Source: Apricaphanius iberus (taxonomy: Eukaryota > Chordata > Actinopteri > Cyprinodontiformes > Aphaniidae). From it: DNA of 64,000 nucleotides. The stretch spans positions 1,178,001 through 1,242,000 of the forward strand of contig JAPXFQ010002755.1 in NCBI GenBank assembly GCA_028564705.1. Reading direction: 5' to 3'. Position numbers and translations under genes: made by a program. Shown here in pieces: positions 23,146 to 34,979 of the stretch; position 1 is the first letter of the stretch; each line of letters begins with the position of its first letter. Below the pieces are notes generated by a model. It was not told the origin of the DNA. It did no database searches and worked only from the letters and a program-made list of their open reading frames with translations.

Positions 23146-23365
23146 TGGTTATGGACTTTTATATTTAAAAAGAAACTTAAAGATGGCATTCCAGTTTTTG
23201 TTGTAATTTTAGTGTATCTCAAGTCGGCCTGAGATGATTTGGGGCTCTAATCAGAATTTGATTGGAGAACCTAACAAGTAGGCTACGATTCTTCACCACT
23301 ACTCACCCTATACCTGTCCATATCATCAATGGTTGAGCATTTACACAAATAACATAATTTATACT

Positions 23366-26312
23366 CAGTGTTGGGGAGAATACTCTGTAAACGTATTTAG
23401 TTACAGAATACTGAATACCTGCTGTTGGGTCACACATACAGTCATCAGGTGGCGCCACTCTGCTCTAGCCCCACAGGAAGTGGAAGCGCGGAAAGCTATA
23501 AATAGGGGTGCTCACCCACCCGCTCGTTCTTCTGCGTTCTGCCGGCCGGGCTGCAACAGAAGCTCATCTCCCAACGATCCTCCTCCGCTGGCGGAGGAAG
23601 GCCCGAGTTTCTGGCAGAAACTTTTTCCAAAGGAACCCAAAGACTGCCACTCCAGGTGAATCTTGAACATTGATAAACAAAGATGTTGTCTGTCCCCAGA
23701 GCCCGACGAAACCCCTCTGAGTTTCAGGCTGCCAACTGCTGAGAAATGGGAGGTGTAAGACACATGTGCCAAGAGCAGAACCAACCAGAATCCGCATTTA
23801 GCCGCCGAGCCGATAAGAGGTGAATGCTGAACTGGAGAGCTCCAAAAAGTTACTGTTAAAAAGGTGGATGCTGATCGCCACGCAGCTAGCCAGGAGAAGC
23901 CAGAGCCAGGAGCTTCCAACCGCTGCTAGCTAGGTTAGCGATCCTTCGATAGCCTGCTGGCTAACACTCCCTAGAGGTCCCCTTTTGCTGATTGATGTGC
24001 AGCAACTCGGAGGACTTTAAACATTCATAAGGTCTGTTTGGGCAGAGGCAAAGTAGTTAGGATAGCTATATTTTTTTTTTAGGTGTTTCCTTTTTTTATT
24101 GTCAACTTTTTAATTGTCATCTGTTATCTTTGGGTAAACCAAGCCTCGGCCTGAAGTTTTAATCAGTGTTTTTTTTAAAGACCTTTCCAGACAAAAAGTC
24201 GTTTGAAACCCTGTAATTTGAGCTACTCAATCAGACAGGAGTTTCCCCTTTTGTGTTTAATGTTTAATAAATGTATTTGAGCCACTCAAAACGCCCCATG
24301 TGCGTCGCAGACAGCTAAAGCTAACTAAGCCCACTTGGTTTATGCCGGCGCTTCATAAACAAAGATCACCATTAAGTGTTAAAAAAAAACTCGGTTTAAA
24401 AATAGATTGTTTAAGAACATAAACTAATCTCATTAGCCATGTTTGAACTCCCCTCATTTAATCAAAATATGGGAATTAAATTGTTTTACTGTCGTGATCA
24501 ATCCACGAATTAAGTAATCCTCCAAAGGTTAATTACTCTTATCCAAATAATTCTTAAACATAACACTTCTTGATCCAAAGAATGTTTTGTGTTTTCTTTC
24601 ATTGCTTATTGGTTTAGAGGTAAACCATTGGTTCTAAATTAGTTAAACTAATTACTTATTACTTAAGCAGCTGCAGATCAAGCCTTGGCTCCTAAAGGAC
24701 CCATATTCCTCCAGAATCATTAAATAATTAATGGTTTCTCATCTTCTTACATATTTATTTTTTTGTGTTCTTTTATTTTAATTATTCATTTCTTTTAATC
24801 AGTAGTGTGTTCTTTTCTAGCTTGGTGATCAAAATGTTTTTCTTCTTTTTGTTTTAATGAATAAATGTTGTATTGTTGGAAAGTAACTGTTGTCGTTCTT
24901 GATTCAACACACACATATTGCAAAGTTTATGGTCATTACACGATAAAGAATTAATTCCTTCAGATTACAAGACTGATATAGCTATTAAAATAGTTCCTGA
25001 TAAAGGTGGTGCCCCGAATAATAATAATCTTCCATAAATTATGAATCTTATTGACTGCCATAAGAAGTCCCTTTAACTTTTAATAGCAAGATAACTACAT
25101 TCTTGGTAATTTCCGCAACACTGCTTTAAAAAATGTAACGTATTCCGTTACTTTGCTGAATCCTGGTACTTTATTTTAAATACGTGGAATACTTCCCTTT
25201 AAAAACAGCATTTAAGTCTATTAAATGTCATAAAATGCACTGCTAGCTACTCCTGCAGGAAAACAGAGGGCATATTAATACTAAACATTGTGCACTGACT
25301 GGAAAAAAAAAAAAAAGTGATTAGTTTTGGCACAACACTGCTACCTCTCAGTGACCAAAAACAAACATACAAACTGTTTTTTAGCAATAATATATTTTTA
25401 CATTTTATTAGATTTTAAATTTAGTCATTTGAAATGAAGTTTAGGTGTTTTGCAGCCAAGGCCAAGTAGGCTAATTTTCTGTTATAAATATGCAAAGTAT
25501 TGTAAACTGACATTCATTGCACTCCAAATGGATTGGTCTTATCATTATAGCCATGATTTGCAGGAAACTCATCACAGCAAAATATAATCAAGCTAACTTC
25601 ATTTCAAATACAACCAACGGTGTAACTGTGAGAAATGAGTTAACTAACTCATAAATAATGGACAAAAAACAAAACTAGCAGACAGTCTATAAAAATAACG
25701 TTATATAAATAACTTTAAGGTGTTTCTTCAGATTGAATGTTGAGTCTTTGAACGCAGCCAGGGCGGATCTCGTGGCTGGCTACTCTCATAAAAAAACTTG
25801 CTGGGTGAACATAATAAACATATGTAACTCATTTCCACCCAACTGATTTGGGTCGATTTAGCAATAAAGAACATTTATACATTTGGGTTGCTATAAGGTT
25901 AAAAAATAAAAAGCAGGAGATGGGACCCAAACTCAGAAAAGGGCATCTTTTTTCTGAGCACCTGCACTAACCACTTTGCAACACAATAACTCAGAAAATT
26001 TGTATGTAAAACCATATATGACTTCATTTCCAGTGTTAAGTAAACATGATTATGTTTCACTAATACAATTCTGTCACTTTTTTCATGAAAAAAGGGAATT
26101 GGCAGGTCTTGATAATATATATATATATATATATATTCAATATCTTCATCTTTCATTTGGAAACTGGAAAACACACAAGTATACCGATGGTATCACAAAA
26201 GTAACTGTATTCTGAATAACATGTTTAAAAATCCTAACGGTATACAGTTACTCATAATTAGTATTCTAAATAGGTAACGGCGGTACATGTATTCCACTAC
26301 TTCCCAAAATTG
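23366..26312. mobile_element. hAT-type element (CAGTGTTGGGG end) with internal insertion
   Basis: The left end reads CAGTGTTGGGGAGAATAC at 23366. The right end, read in reverse, is CAATTTTGGGAAGTAG ending at 26312, a decayed copy of the same terminal repeat. The flanking octamers TTTATACT (23358-23365) and CCTATACT (26313-26320) match at six of eight bases, as expected for an old 8-bp hAT duplication. About 1.25 kb of its own sequence remains, with TAACGGTATAC words and a TA run (26115-26138). No transposase frame is present, so it was non-autonomous. Confidence 0.7.
23423..25120 (+). mobile_element. LTR-like insertion (solo-LTR candidate) inside the hAT element
   Basis: This 1,698-bp block begins TGTTGGG and ends GCAACA. 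It is bounded by the 4-bp direct repeat CTGC (23419-23422 and 25121-25124). It carries TATAAATA at 23497-23504 followed by a GC-rich leader, and AATAAA signals near 24266 and at 24860-24865. TG...CA ends, a short target duplication, TATA box and polyadenylation signal are what a solo LTR would show. The length and the short region before the TATA box are unusual, so a different element type is possible. No retroviral coding sequence is present. Confidence 0.5.
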
Positions 26313-26429
26313 CCTATACTACAGTTTACACCTGGAAATAACAATAAAATAATCATATAAAACATAATGTGACTTTAACGGAAAAACTGGATCTAATGTG
26401 GTTCTGTAATTTCTACACTAAACATTGTA

Positions 26430-26520
26430 TTGTAATAACTCTTTTTGTAAAGTGCCTTGAGATGACATCTGTTGTGAAATGGCGCTATATAAATAAACTG
26501 AATTGAAAATCGAATTGAAT
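26430..26520 (+). mobile_element. LINE 3' tail
   Basis: AAAGTGCCTTGAGATGACAT followed by GGCGCTATATAAATAAACTG and a GAATTGAA repeat is the standard tail of a fish L2/Rex-like LINE. Confidence 0.75.
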
Positions 26521-27430
26521 GTATGTAGTAACATAATTTAACATGTTTTTACCATGTTTAGAAATCTTTAAAAAATTGTCATGGGTTCTGGAGCTCAGGA
26601 GTTAATAATTAGAGACTAGACATTTTAAAACTTTTTTTTTGTATGAGGGTAAACCTGAATTGAGGGACAATTCTACAGCTCTGGGGGCTGATACAGTGGT
26701 TATTGGTACTTATTTTGCTTATGCCTTGGCTCATATCTAGTCTGGACACACTTTATATTCTTCAGGTAAAACATTGGACTGTGTCTGGTTTCACTTCACA
26801 AATTGAGGTAGAAAACAAACAGGGGCCTATTTTAATTTTTAAAAAATTTATCCCCAAAAAAAACGCGGTCAAGATACAAAATTTTTTTTTTTTTTTTTTT
26901 AAAAGCTCATAAAATACAGCAAATAAAGATAGAGATATTGAGTTTTGATCCTATAAGGAAATGTAACCTAGACTCATTGGAGAATTTGGCCAAAAGCATT
27001 TAAGGTGGCACGTTATTCTGTTATGATCTGATCACCTCCCCACCTCTAAATTTTTTCCATGAAGTCAGGAGCTACAGGTTTTCTAATATAGTGACACAGT
27101 GCCCTCTATCGGGCTGCACTGTTACTGCTTCACTCAGAGGTGTTTTTCTCTCCTATAACCTCCCCAGCTGTTTCCCAAGCACCATATATCCACATATATG
27201 TTCCAATACAGAGATTATTACATTCAGGAGATTAGCTTTTCAGCAACACTTTCCTGAACTGAGTGCTTTCTTAATCAAATGTAAATCAGCTGGTGTTTTT
27301 TTTTTTGTTTAGTTTTTTTTTTTTTTACTTTTGCAAAGATAACATGGTGAGACACACAGATGTTACATGCCTTGTGTGTCTATATACAGACAGAAACTAA
27401 ATCAAAGAGAGAATACGTCTTGAATACGCC
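26521..27430. other. AT-rich spacer with poly-T runs, no gene recognised
   Basis: Several poly-T runs (26880-26900, 27297-27326) and short frames only. Confidence 0.5.
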
Positions 27431-27439
27431 CACATACAC

Positions 27440-28260
27440 ACCTCCAACCTGGCACAGGGTAAAAACGTGAGTAACTGAGCCAGATTTAAACACTTTGTCT
27501 TGCAGAAAGGACTCCTGCTTGAAGAGGAAGACGGGGAAGGAGAGCGAGCAGATGGCCCAGAGCAGATAGACTCTGACACTGAAAGCGAGGTGCGTTCTCT
27601 GAAGGACGAAGCCCCGTATTGTTGTGGCTGTGACGGCCTCTCTGTCACACCGCGTACCAGGGGTCCCCAAAGAGTCGGGGTCTTATGGTTGTCAGCTCCC
27701 CACACCCTCCACCCCTCCCCATCCACTCCTCACCCTCCAGCCCTGGCCTATTGTGATTGCCATTTTTTAATTTCTCTAACGCAATCAAGTGTGACACAAA
27801 CTGTTTACCTAGCGTGTCTGCCACAACCAGAAAGAGAAAGGGAGGGAGAGAAAGAGAGAGAGAGAGAGAGAAAGAACAGCCTTGGAAGCCAGGATCTCAG
27901 CACAAAATAATCCCCCATAATACCAGAGAGTTTAAAGAGGCTTTGCCAACACCTCCCTGAATCCTCCCTGAACCTGACTTTGCTTTCGTAGAAAAAAAAG
28001 GAGTGGGGGATAAAGGAGAAAGAGAAGGGGGGGGGGGGATGAACATATGAGAAAAAATCTGTTAAATTCACGTCTCTAACTCTCATTTGGGATTGCTAAT
28101 TATTGTTTTTTAGCTCTAAACAATCGGGGTATTAGGGCATAAGCGGATGGAGATAAATCCAAGGGGAGGGCGAAGGAGGAAAGGTGGAGAACAGAAGAGA
28201 GGTACACTGGGGGTGGGGGGTGGATAAGAGGCTGACAGAAGGGGAGTTACAATAGGGTCT
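27440..28260. promoter_or_regulatory. Candidate conserved non-coding block (about 27.4-28.2 kb)
   Basis: Low-repeat sequence with long frames on both strands (27500-27910 + and 27397-27726 -) that are mirror images of composition and show no domain or exon signals. Non-coding segments such as TTTGGGATTGCTAATTATTG (28086-28105) and GCGGATGGAGATAAATCC carry homeobox- and GATA-like cores. AG- and G-rich runs lie at 27828-27875 and 28020-28040. A regulatory function is inferred weakly. Confidence 0.3.
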
Positions 28261-29440
28261 GGTCCATGGCTGTTAGTCTTTCAGCTGTAAAAGAAAAGAA
28301 AAAAAGAGAGACAATGAATCAGTCCTTCTCCAAATGTCTAGGAAAGTGAAGCCAAAGTTTGGAAAGTTGAACTAATAAAAAGTCAAACAAGATCAGAAAA
28401 ATAAACCTTAAGACACAAGACCAAAAAAAATAAAAAAACAATCCAATTGTAGAAATCTGGAAACTAAAACATCTGACTTTGTTGCAGACATTTTCTTGCT
28501 TTACCACAAACGGAAAACCTTCATCATGATGTTCAACAAAGATCGGATCATTATTTAGGTTGTCAAAGGGGTTTAGATTGTTCAACAACGTCCAAATGCA
28601 ACGATCATACCTCTGAAGCTACAATAAACTCTTTATCTAGATGCATTTCAGTGTCACATTACACTGTAATGTTAATTATCATATTCTGCTGGTTTATAAA
28701 CTGAGCATAAGCTACTTTCAGCTGATGGCATTTCCTCTTCTTTTTCTTTTTAAGCTTTCCTGAAAATATTAAATATTGATACATTTTTCTCAAGGCCATG
28801 TACCAATTTCTATGAGCACTTGATGTTAATTTGGATGAGAGCCAGAGAGTGATGGACCGATGTACTGAAACCAACACAGAACCAGCACAGATAACATAAC
28901 AGGTTCACAAGATTACCTTGGTCCATTTGCAAAACAGTTTTACCACAATTTTTGTAAGTTTAATCTTTCCACAAATATTACTTTTTTTTCTTCTTCTTCT
29001 TCTTTTTTGCTGTGATGCGCCAGTAGTAGAGACTAGAATCAGCTTATTCGGCAAGTACCTTTTCAAAATGTAACTCCAAAGTTTGAGTGAGGAAACCCCA
29101 GAATTATTTAGAGGCCAGGTGCCATTAGAGCAGCTGACTGACAGGCAGTCGAAGGATTACCTTCCTGACCAAACAAAAGCCTTTTATGGAGTATTTCCCT
29201 TCAGCAGCATAAGAGAAGGAAGTGTGGAAGGATCAAACTTGGTTCCTAGAAAAGTGACATCACACGTAAGGAGCCACTTTAACAAATTTATTGTGATGAT
29301 TTAAATGCAGCAGAGGTTAATGACTAAAAGGTGTTTCTTCTGAAAACGGTACCACATTTTTCATCTCCAAAACTATCCTCAGGCTTAGGCTCAGGCATGT
29401 AGAGCTTCAAATTACATTCATTAAAATCAGTACTGTGCAA
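28261..29440. other. Spacer, no gene recognised
   Basis: AT-rich DNA with poly-A/T and TTC runs (28981-29006). The short frame at 29083-29304 has no recognisable features. Confidence 0.5.
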
Positions 29441-29449
29441 TTCTTTCCA

Positions 29450-30400
29450 TGTCCCTTTACACTGATACCGGTCTTCCTGACAAACACCAGGAGGCAAGAG
29501 CACATCACACCGGTCCTAAAATCACTGCATTGGCCCCCCGTATAATTCAGGATCAATTTTAAGGTTCTTTTAATGGTTTTTAAGTGTCTTAATGGTCTTG
29601 GGCCTTATCTTTCAGAACTACTTTTACAATATGAACCTTTGCGGCCTCTGCGCTCCTCTGGCAGCCGTCTACTTGTCACCCTTAAAGTCAGGACACACAC
29701 CCACGGTTAGGCGTAGTTCCAGTATTATGGCCCTCACCTCTGGAACAGGCTGCCAAAGGACCTCAGGGCCGCCGAGAACGTTCATGTTTTTAAGATCAGG
29801 CTCAAAATTCCCCTTTTTAGCTGAGCTTTTAACTGATTATTATTTATTGATATTTTTTTAATTGCTCTGCATGCTTTTGTTGATTACATTTTATCAATAT
29901 TTTACACTAAATAATTTTAAATGTTATCAGTCATAAAATTTGTATCAGTATTTTACTATTTAATCTCATTATCTACCGTTTGTTTTAATATTTTTACTCC
30001 CTACCTTAATCTTCCTTGCAGTGTTTCCTCTGTGGGAGCCCTCTGCCTCGGGAATGGTGGTCGGTTGTGGCAGCCTGGGTGCTCTCCAGATAGCACTTGG
30101 GTGGAGGTGGGGGTACCAGCCTTCCCTCCTCTGGGCGCCCTGGGTCGGTGGCTTAGCTGCTGCTGTTGATCTGCTGCTTCCGATGCAGATCGCTTCCATG
30201 GTGGCGTTTCCTTACCTGGCTCATCTGTACTTGGCCCAATGTTGCTTTGTGTGCGTGCCCGGGAGATGGGATGGGAGGAGGGGGGTATGACTGTGTTCAT
30301 GTTTTTATTCTGTAAGGGAGGGGGTATATGGGGTAAAGCACTTTGAGATGCTATTTTGTATCAAAAGCCCTTTATAAATAAAGTTTGATTTGATTTCATA
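29450..30400 (+). mobile_element. LINE 3' end (L2/Rex-like), decayed
   Basis: The + strand reads EHITPVLKSLHWPPV, a stop, then FRINFKVLLMVFKCLNGLGP, the conserved C-terminal segment after the reverse-transcriptase domain in L2/Rex-like LINEs. A long 3' UTR follows, ending AAAGCACTTTGAGATGC and TTTATAAATAAAGTTTGATT. In-frame stops show it is dead. A related 3' UTR copy lies in reverse at 61225-61690. Confidence 0.85.
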
Positions 30401-30714
30401 CCCCTAAATAAAATCAGGACCAACCAGCTGCCTTCAAAAGTCACCTCACTTGTGATCAAAGGCAGTATGCAAGTTGTGGAGGTTTAGTGAGTTATAAAAC
30501 AAGACTTAAAAATGTCATAGAGCTCTGTTCAGTTCAGCATTAGGACAGAGTACGGCAAATATGCAAACCTACCAGGACATGGCTGTTAACCTTAGCAAAC
30601 TAAGCGAGCCTTTTATTCAGGTAAGCAGCCAAAATGTCCATGATAGCTTTGGAGAACTTGTAGGTTTTCAAAGCTGAGGTGGAGAAATCTTTTGACAGAA
30701 ATGTCTGCCCTAAA

Positions 30715-31310
30715 CAGTGTTGGGAGTAATGCATTACAAAAGTAATGAGATACAGGAATATATTACTTTTTTCAGTAACTGAGTAATGTAATGCATTACT
30801 TACAAAATATACAGCAATATATTACTAGTTACAATTTCAGTAACCCAAGTTACAAGCACATTTTAAATTGTTTTTCTGGCCAACTAATGCAACAGACCAA
30901 ATCAAGTTGGATACGGTAGAACAAGATCCACCGTTCACTTCTTGTTGCTCAAAACTAAAACATCAGAGAATCAGGACGGCTGAGGAAAAGATCAACTGTA
31001 CATTTAAACAGCGGCATTATTCACACTGTTTTCCTAACCATCTGTTGTAAGACTTCAGACATCGGAGTTTCATCTTTGTCAACCATCTTTGTGATGAGCA
31101 CTTTCAGCACCTTCTTTTGATTAGATTTAACAAACATTACCATGAGATACAAGGCATGCAAATGAACTGACTTAATTTGAATAAAATAGTGTTCAAAATA
31201 CAGTATTTGTGGTGTGACACTTGTGTAAAATGTAAATTGATAAGTTAGGGTGGTTAGAAGTTGTGTTAGATATTTAAGATATTTTGCCAAAAGTAACTTG
31301 CCGAACACTG
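30715..31310. mobile_element. Non-autonomous hAT element with perfect 8-bp target duplication
   Basis: The ends CAGTGTTGGG and (reverse) CAGTGTTCGG are terminal inverted repeats. The octamer GCCCTAAA is duplicated exactly at 30707-30714 and 31311-31318, the signature of hAT transposition. The 596-bp interior has TAATGCATTAC words and no transposase. Confidence 0.92.
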
Positions 31311-31558
31311 GCCCTAAATACAAAACACAATCTTTGGTAGAATCATTGCACACCACCTTGAACGCACCGTCCCCATGTAAAGATATGGTAAAGCAGAAGC
31401 ATTATGATGAGTGGATACTTTTCTTCAGCAGGGATGGAGATGCTGGTCAGAGCTAACGGGAAGATGGATAAAAGTTAAACATATGAGGGAGTTGAGGAAG
31501 AATCTGAGATTTTGTTGGAGGTTCCCCTTCCAGCGGATTTGGAACCTGGTTTGGATCA

Positions 31559-31773
31559 GGGATGTCCAGCTCCAGTCCTTAAGGGCCGGTGTCCTGTTAG
31601 TTTTAGATGCGTCTCTGCTCCAACACGGATTATTCCACTGGTCCAACTACCTCCTCGGCATGAAAAAGTTCTGCAGAAGGCTGCTAATGAACCATTGATT
31701 CAGGTGTGTTAAACCAGGGATAGAACTAAAATGTGCACACTACCTGTCCTCAAAGAGGGACTTTGGGCACTAG
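31559..31773 (+). mobile_element. 215-bp nested insertion (CCAGTCCTTAAGGGCC family)
   Basis: Starts GGGATGTCCAGCTCCAGTCC and has a reverse-related ending (CTGTCCTCAAAGAGGGAC), a known palindromic-style fish repeat. TGGTTTGGATCA (31547-31558) and TGGTTTAGATCA (31774-31785) flank it as a 12-bp duplication with one mismatch. The Tc1 sequence continues across the gap, so the boundary is well defined. Confidence 0.85.
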
Positions 31774-32010
31774 TGGTTTAGATCAAAGTGTTTTCTTGTG
31801 TTACATTGGCCAAAGTCAACCTTCTGATCTGAATCAAATTTAGAATCAGTGACAAATATCTATTTAGACTCTGCACCCACTTGCTTTTAGCTGATTCCAC
31901 TCAGCTAGAATGAAGGAAAACAATATTTCCAAAAATAATTTTAATTTCTAGATGTGCAAAGCTAGCAGAGACATGCCCCAAAAGGCTAGAAGATGTAAAT
32001 GGAGCGAAGT

Positions 32011-32999
32011 AGTATTGACTTTTTATAGTGTACAATTAATGTTGTTCCTTTACAGTTCATCTATAACATAAAAAAAACCCAGAAAAATCCTGTGACAGTT
32101 TTAAAGGAAACATACACACAAAACAGCTCACCGGCTTGTTTTCAGAGATGTAAATTAATTTTAGATTAACAAAAAAAAGTATATGCCAAACAATATAACA
32201 GTATTATTAATCTAGTTTATTATCAATCTATTATTATTAATGTAGTTTAGTAGAATGATAGAAATATAAACTTATAGGCTGCATGTATATATAGGGTGAA
32301 TATAAACCCAGGTTTCTAGCATGGCTGGACACCATCAACAACACAATACCTCCTAGCGACAATTAATTAATGAATCGCTTCATCCAAACACTGCCTGCAA
32401 ACATCCAGGCAGTGGCACACTATTGCCGGCACAATATAATTAAAAGGCATTGTAAAATTACGTGCGCAACTTCTTGTAAACATGCTTACTAGCCTGTGGC
32501 AAAAAGAAAATAGATGGGTTAGAATCTAGATTTGAAGGAGGAAACAGTGCCTGACTTTGCACCAGAGGGAGACAGCGCTGCCAGAAAAAAAAGACTTCAC
32601 CTGCAAAGGTCGGTATTGAGCAGAGTACAAGGAGAAAGGAAACTGCAGAGGCACAAATGAGCCAACCCATTTGAAGCTTAGACGTCAAAACAAATCTGTT
32701 GCCAGGGGTAATTGAGTCCATTTTTTCTTCTTGGATCTCTGTCTGATGTAATTTGAGGCAAGTAAAGACTTCCTCTTGCTGCCACGGTCGTCCAAAGCAC
32801 TCAGTCACTGGTTCTGCAAACTCCTCTGTGGGCTGCATTAAGGGATTTAAAGAAGAAACTTTCTGTATGTAAAATTGCTCGGCTGTTCGACAAGCTGGAG
32901 ACATAAAAATGGTGGCGAACAGATGTTATTGAAACTGCATTATTTAGTTCCAAGTGGCAGGAGGAAAAATGTTATGAAGTTTTACATACATACAGTAAA
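32011..32999. other. Spacer with an anonymous 148-codon minus-strand frame
   Basis: A frame at 32458-32904 (-) contains one hydrophobic stretch (LICASAVSFLLVLCSIPTFA). It resembles no family I know, has no promoter or splice context and probably is chance or repeat-derived. The rest is AT-rich. Confidence 0.4.
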
Positions 33000-33420
33000 A
33001 CTTGGATGGAGGTCGGTCCAGTTCATGGTTCTTGGTGACCTGGTAGAGATTTGGCAAGAGTTTTCAACAGCAGGAATCAGAGCCACCATTGGAAACGTTC
33101 TGATTTGGTGTTTGGGATCATTGTCCTGTTGGAAAAAAGACAAATATGTCCACGTTTTACACCTCTAACAGTGGGCTTGAGGTGAAGATGAAGACTTCGG
33201 ACGTAGTTCGCATTCACTATTCCATGCCCCTTCCGCAAGCACAGTACCACTGGCAACAAAAGAGCCCTTCAGCATAGTTGCCACAGCTACAGGTGACAGT
33301 TTGTGGAGCGCTCTAGGTGTGAATAATTCCTTTTGACCTTTAAACAAAACACATTTCCCTGTGACTTTAGACAAGCATCTCAATTCTGTCTGTTTTCACT
33401 ATAAAAAAATTTCTCATCAC
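33000..33420 (-). mobile_element. Tc1-like transposon fragment, reverse orientation
   Basis: The minus strand encodes FQQDNDPKH at about 33107-33134, the catalytic DDE-motif block of Tc1 transposases. The surrounding sequence (TTTGGGATCATTGTCCTGTT on +) is typical of fish copies. Stops and frameshifts abound. Confidence 0.8.
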
Positions 33421-34979
33421 AAGAATTGGTTTGGAAAAACCGGCTGACATTAAGATTCTACAATGGCCTTGACCTAAATCCTGGATTACCTCATTGTTCA
33501 TAAAAAAAATAGATGCTTAGCACATTTAAGGTGGAATGTGAAACAATTTCATAAACGTTAGATTTAAAAAAGATACCTCAGGTATGACGCATGCATCTAC
33601 CAGCCAATAGCAGGTTGCTTGATATGGTAAACAGTCAGTTCGGCACAGCTCGGCTAGTACTGTGGAAAATGGAGGAGTCTGCAAGTCAAGCAGGCGCTTC
33701 AGAGCCCCGGAGATTTTGGTATCCTTTTCAGAAGAGAGAGCGACCAGCGAAGATCAAAAACCAGAGTGAAGCCTACAAAAGATGGACTCAAATAAAACAT
33801 TTTCACAGCTTAAAAATGCATGCGGAAATGGCGACTTTTCACATGGATAGGAAAGCTAAATCGCTTGCTAACAGCAAACGTTACTTGTCAGTTAATCTAC
33901 TTTGCAATACTTGTGTTCATTTATTATATAACATTTATATGAGAAAACTAATGGCCCATCAACCTCCACACCCAGTAAATAGAGGTGGGTTAATCCTCCT
34001 GCTCTGTCTAGTACTGCTGGCTCACTGGTGGTTGATGGTTATTATGAAGACTGTTCTAGCTAGCTGTCTGTATTTACATAGGTCTTAAATGAGAATGCTG
34101 GGAAATCAATCGGATGTTTATGTGAATTCAAAGGTATAAGAAGGTATATAGAAACTTGCTTCAAGGAACTCAAAGACCACCAGGTGAATCCTACATATTG
34201 ACCAACAAAACACTGTGTTATCCTCAAAGCCCGACAGTGGGAGTCCGAACCATCCGAGGCCACATTCAATCAACCCAACAGAGCCGATAAGAATTGCCGT
34301 GCTGGAAACAACAAAAGGTACCGTTTAGTGAAAGAAAGGTGGTGCTGATCGTTTGTCCTTTGTGATCAACTCAAAGTAGGTTTTATCAGAGATGAACAGA
34401 GGTGTTTAGAATACCCATGTGTGGTAAAAAGGCTACTTGAAGAGCTACTCACCCCGGTTCCAGACTATTGCACAAACTACAAAAATGCAGCAAAAGGAGC
34501 TGTTGATTGGTGGTATACACGGGGTGTGGGCTGGCGGCATCAACACTTCCTTGCTATTCCAATTCACTACGGAGGCACATTTCTGAACCACTGCTTCTTC
34601 ATAGTGATACTGGGTAAAATTATTAGATTTTTAGCACTCTGCCAATTCAAATCCCAAAACTTTTCTGTTTGTGTTCGTAGAAGGTTGAAATAATAGAAAT
34701 AGATTAAAACAGATTAAAACTAAATTATAAATGACAATTTCTGTTTTATGTTACTGTACACTTTTTTTCAGCCTTGCTGGCTTTCCAGTTAGGAAAGCAA
34801 CAGATTAGTAACAGAATTTGTCTCAATGACGTCTAAAATAAGGCTTGAGCTAGTCGCAATGCCAGATTCAAATTCAAGTGTAAAGTTTTAACCTGAAGAG
34901 GGCATTACAGTGACGATTTTTTTTCCGGTAGAAAGCTTTATCTCTAAAAGGAAATAAAAAAAAAAAAGGATTAGGAGAC
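33421..34979. other. Spacer with anonymous open frames
   Basis: A 165-codon frame at 33591-34088 (+) includes a Lys/Arg-rich segment (FQKRERPAKIKNQSEAYKRW) but no domain I can name. Another at 34421-34693 is likewise unrecognised. No splice or promoter context supports either as a gene. Confidence 0.4.

Larger units (their letters stand above)
30510..32010 (+). mobile_element. Tc1-like element split by two later insertions
   Basis: Tc1 body sequence appears in order: GCAAACCTACCAGGACATGG (30562-30581), GAACGCACCGTCCCCATG (31360-31377), TTTTCTTCAGCAGGGATGGA (31419-31438), TGGTTTAGATCAAAGTG (31774-31790) and CTAGATGTGCAAAGCTAGCA (31950-31969). It is interrupted by a hAT element (30715-31310) and a short retroposon-like insert (31559-31773), each bounded by a target duplication. 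The transposase frame is broken by many stops. Neither terminal repeat is clear. Confidence 0.85.
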
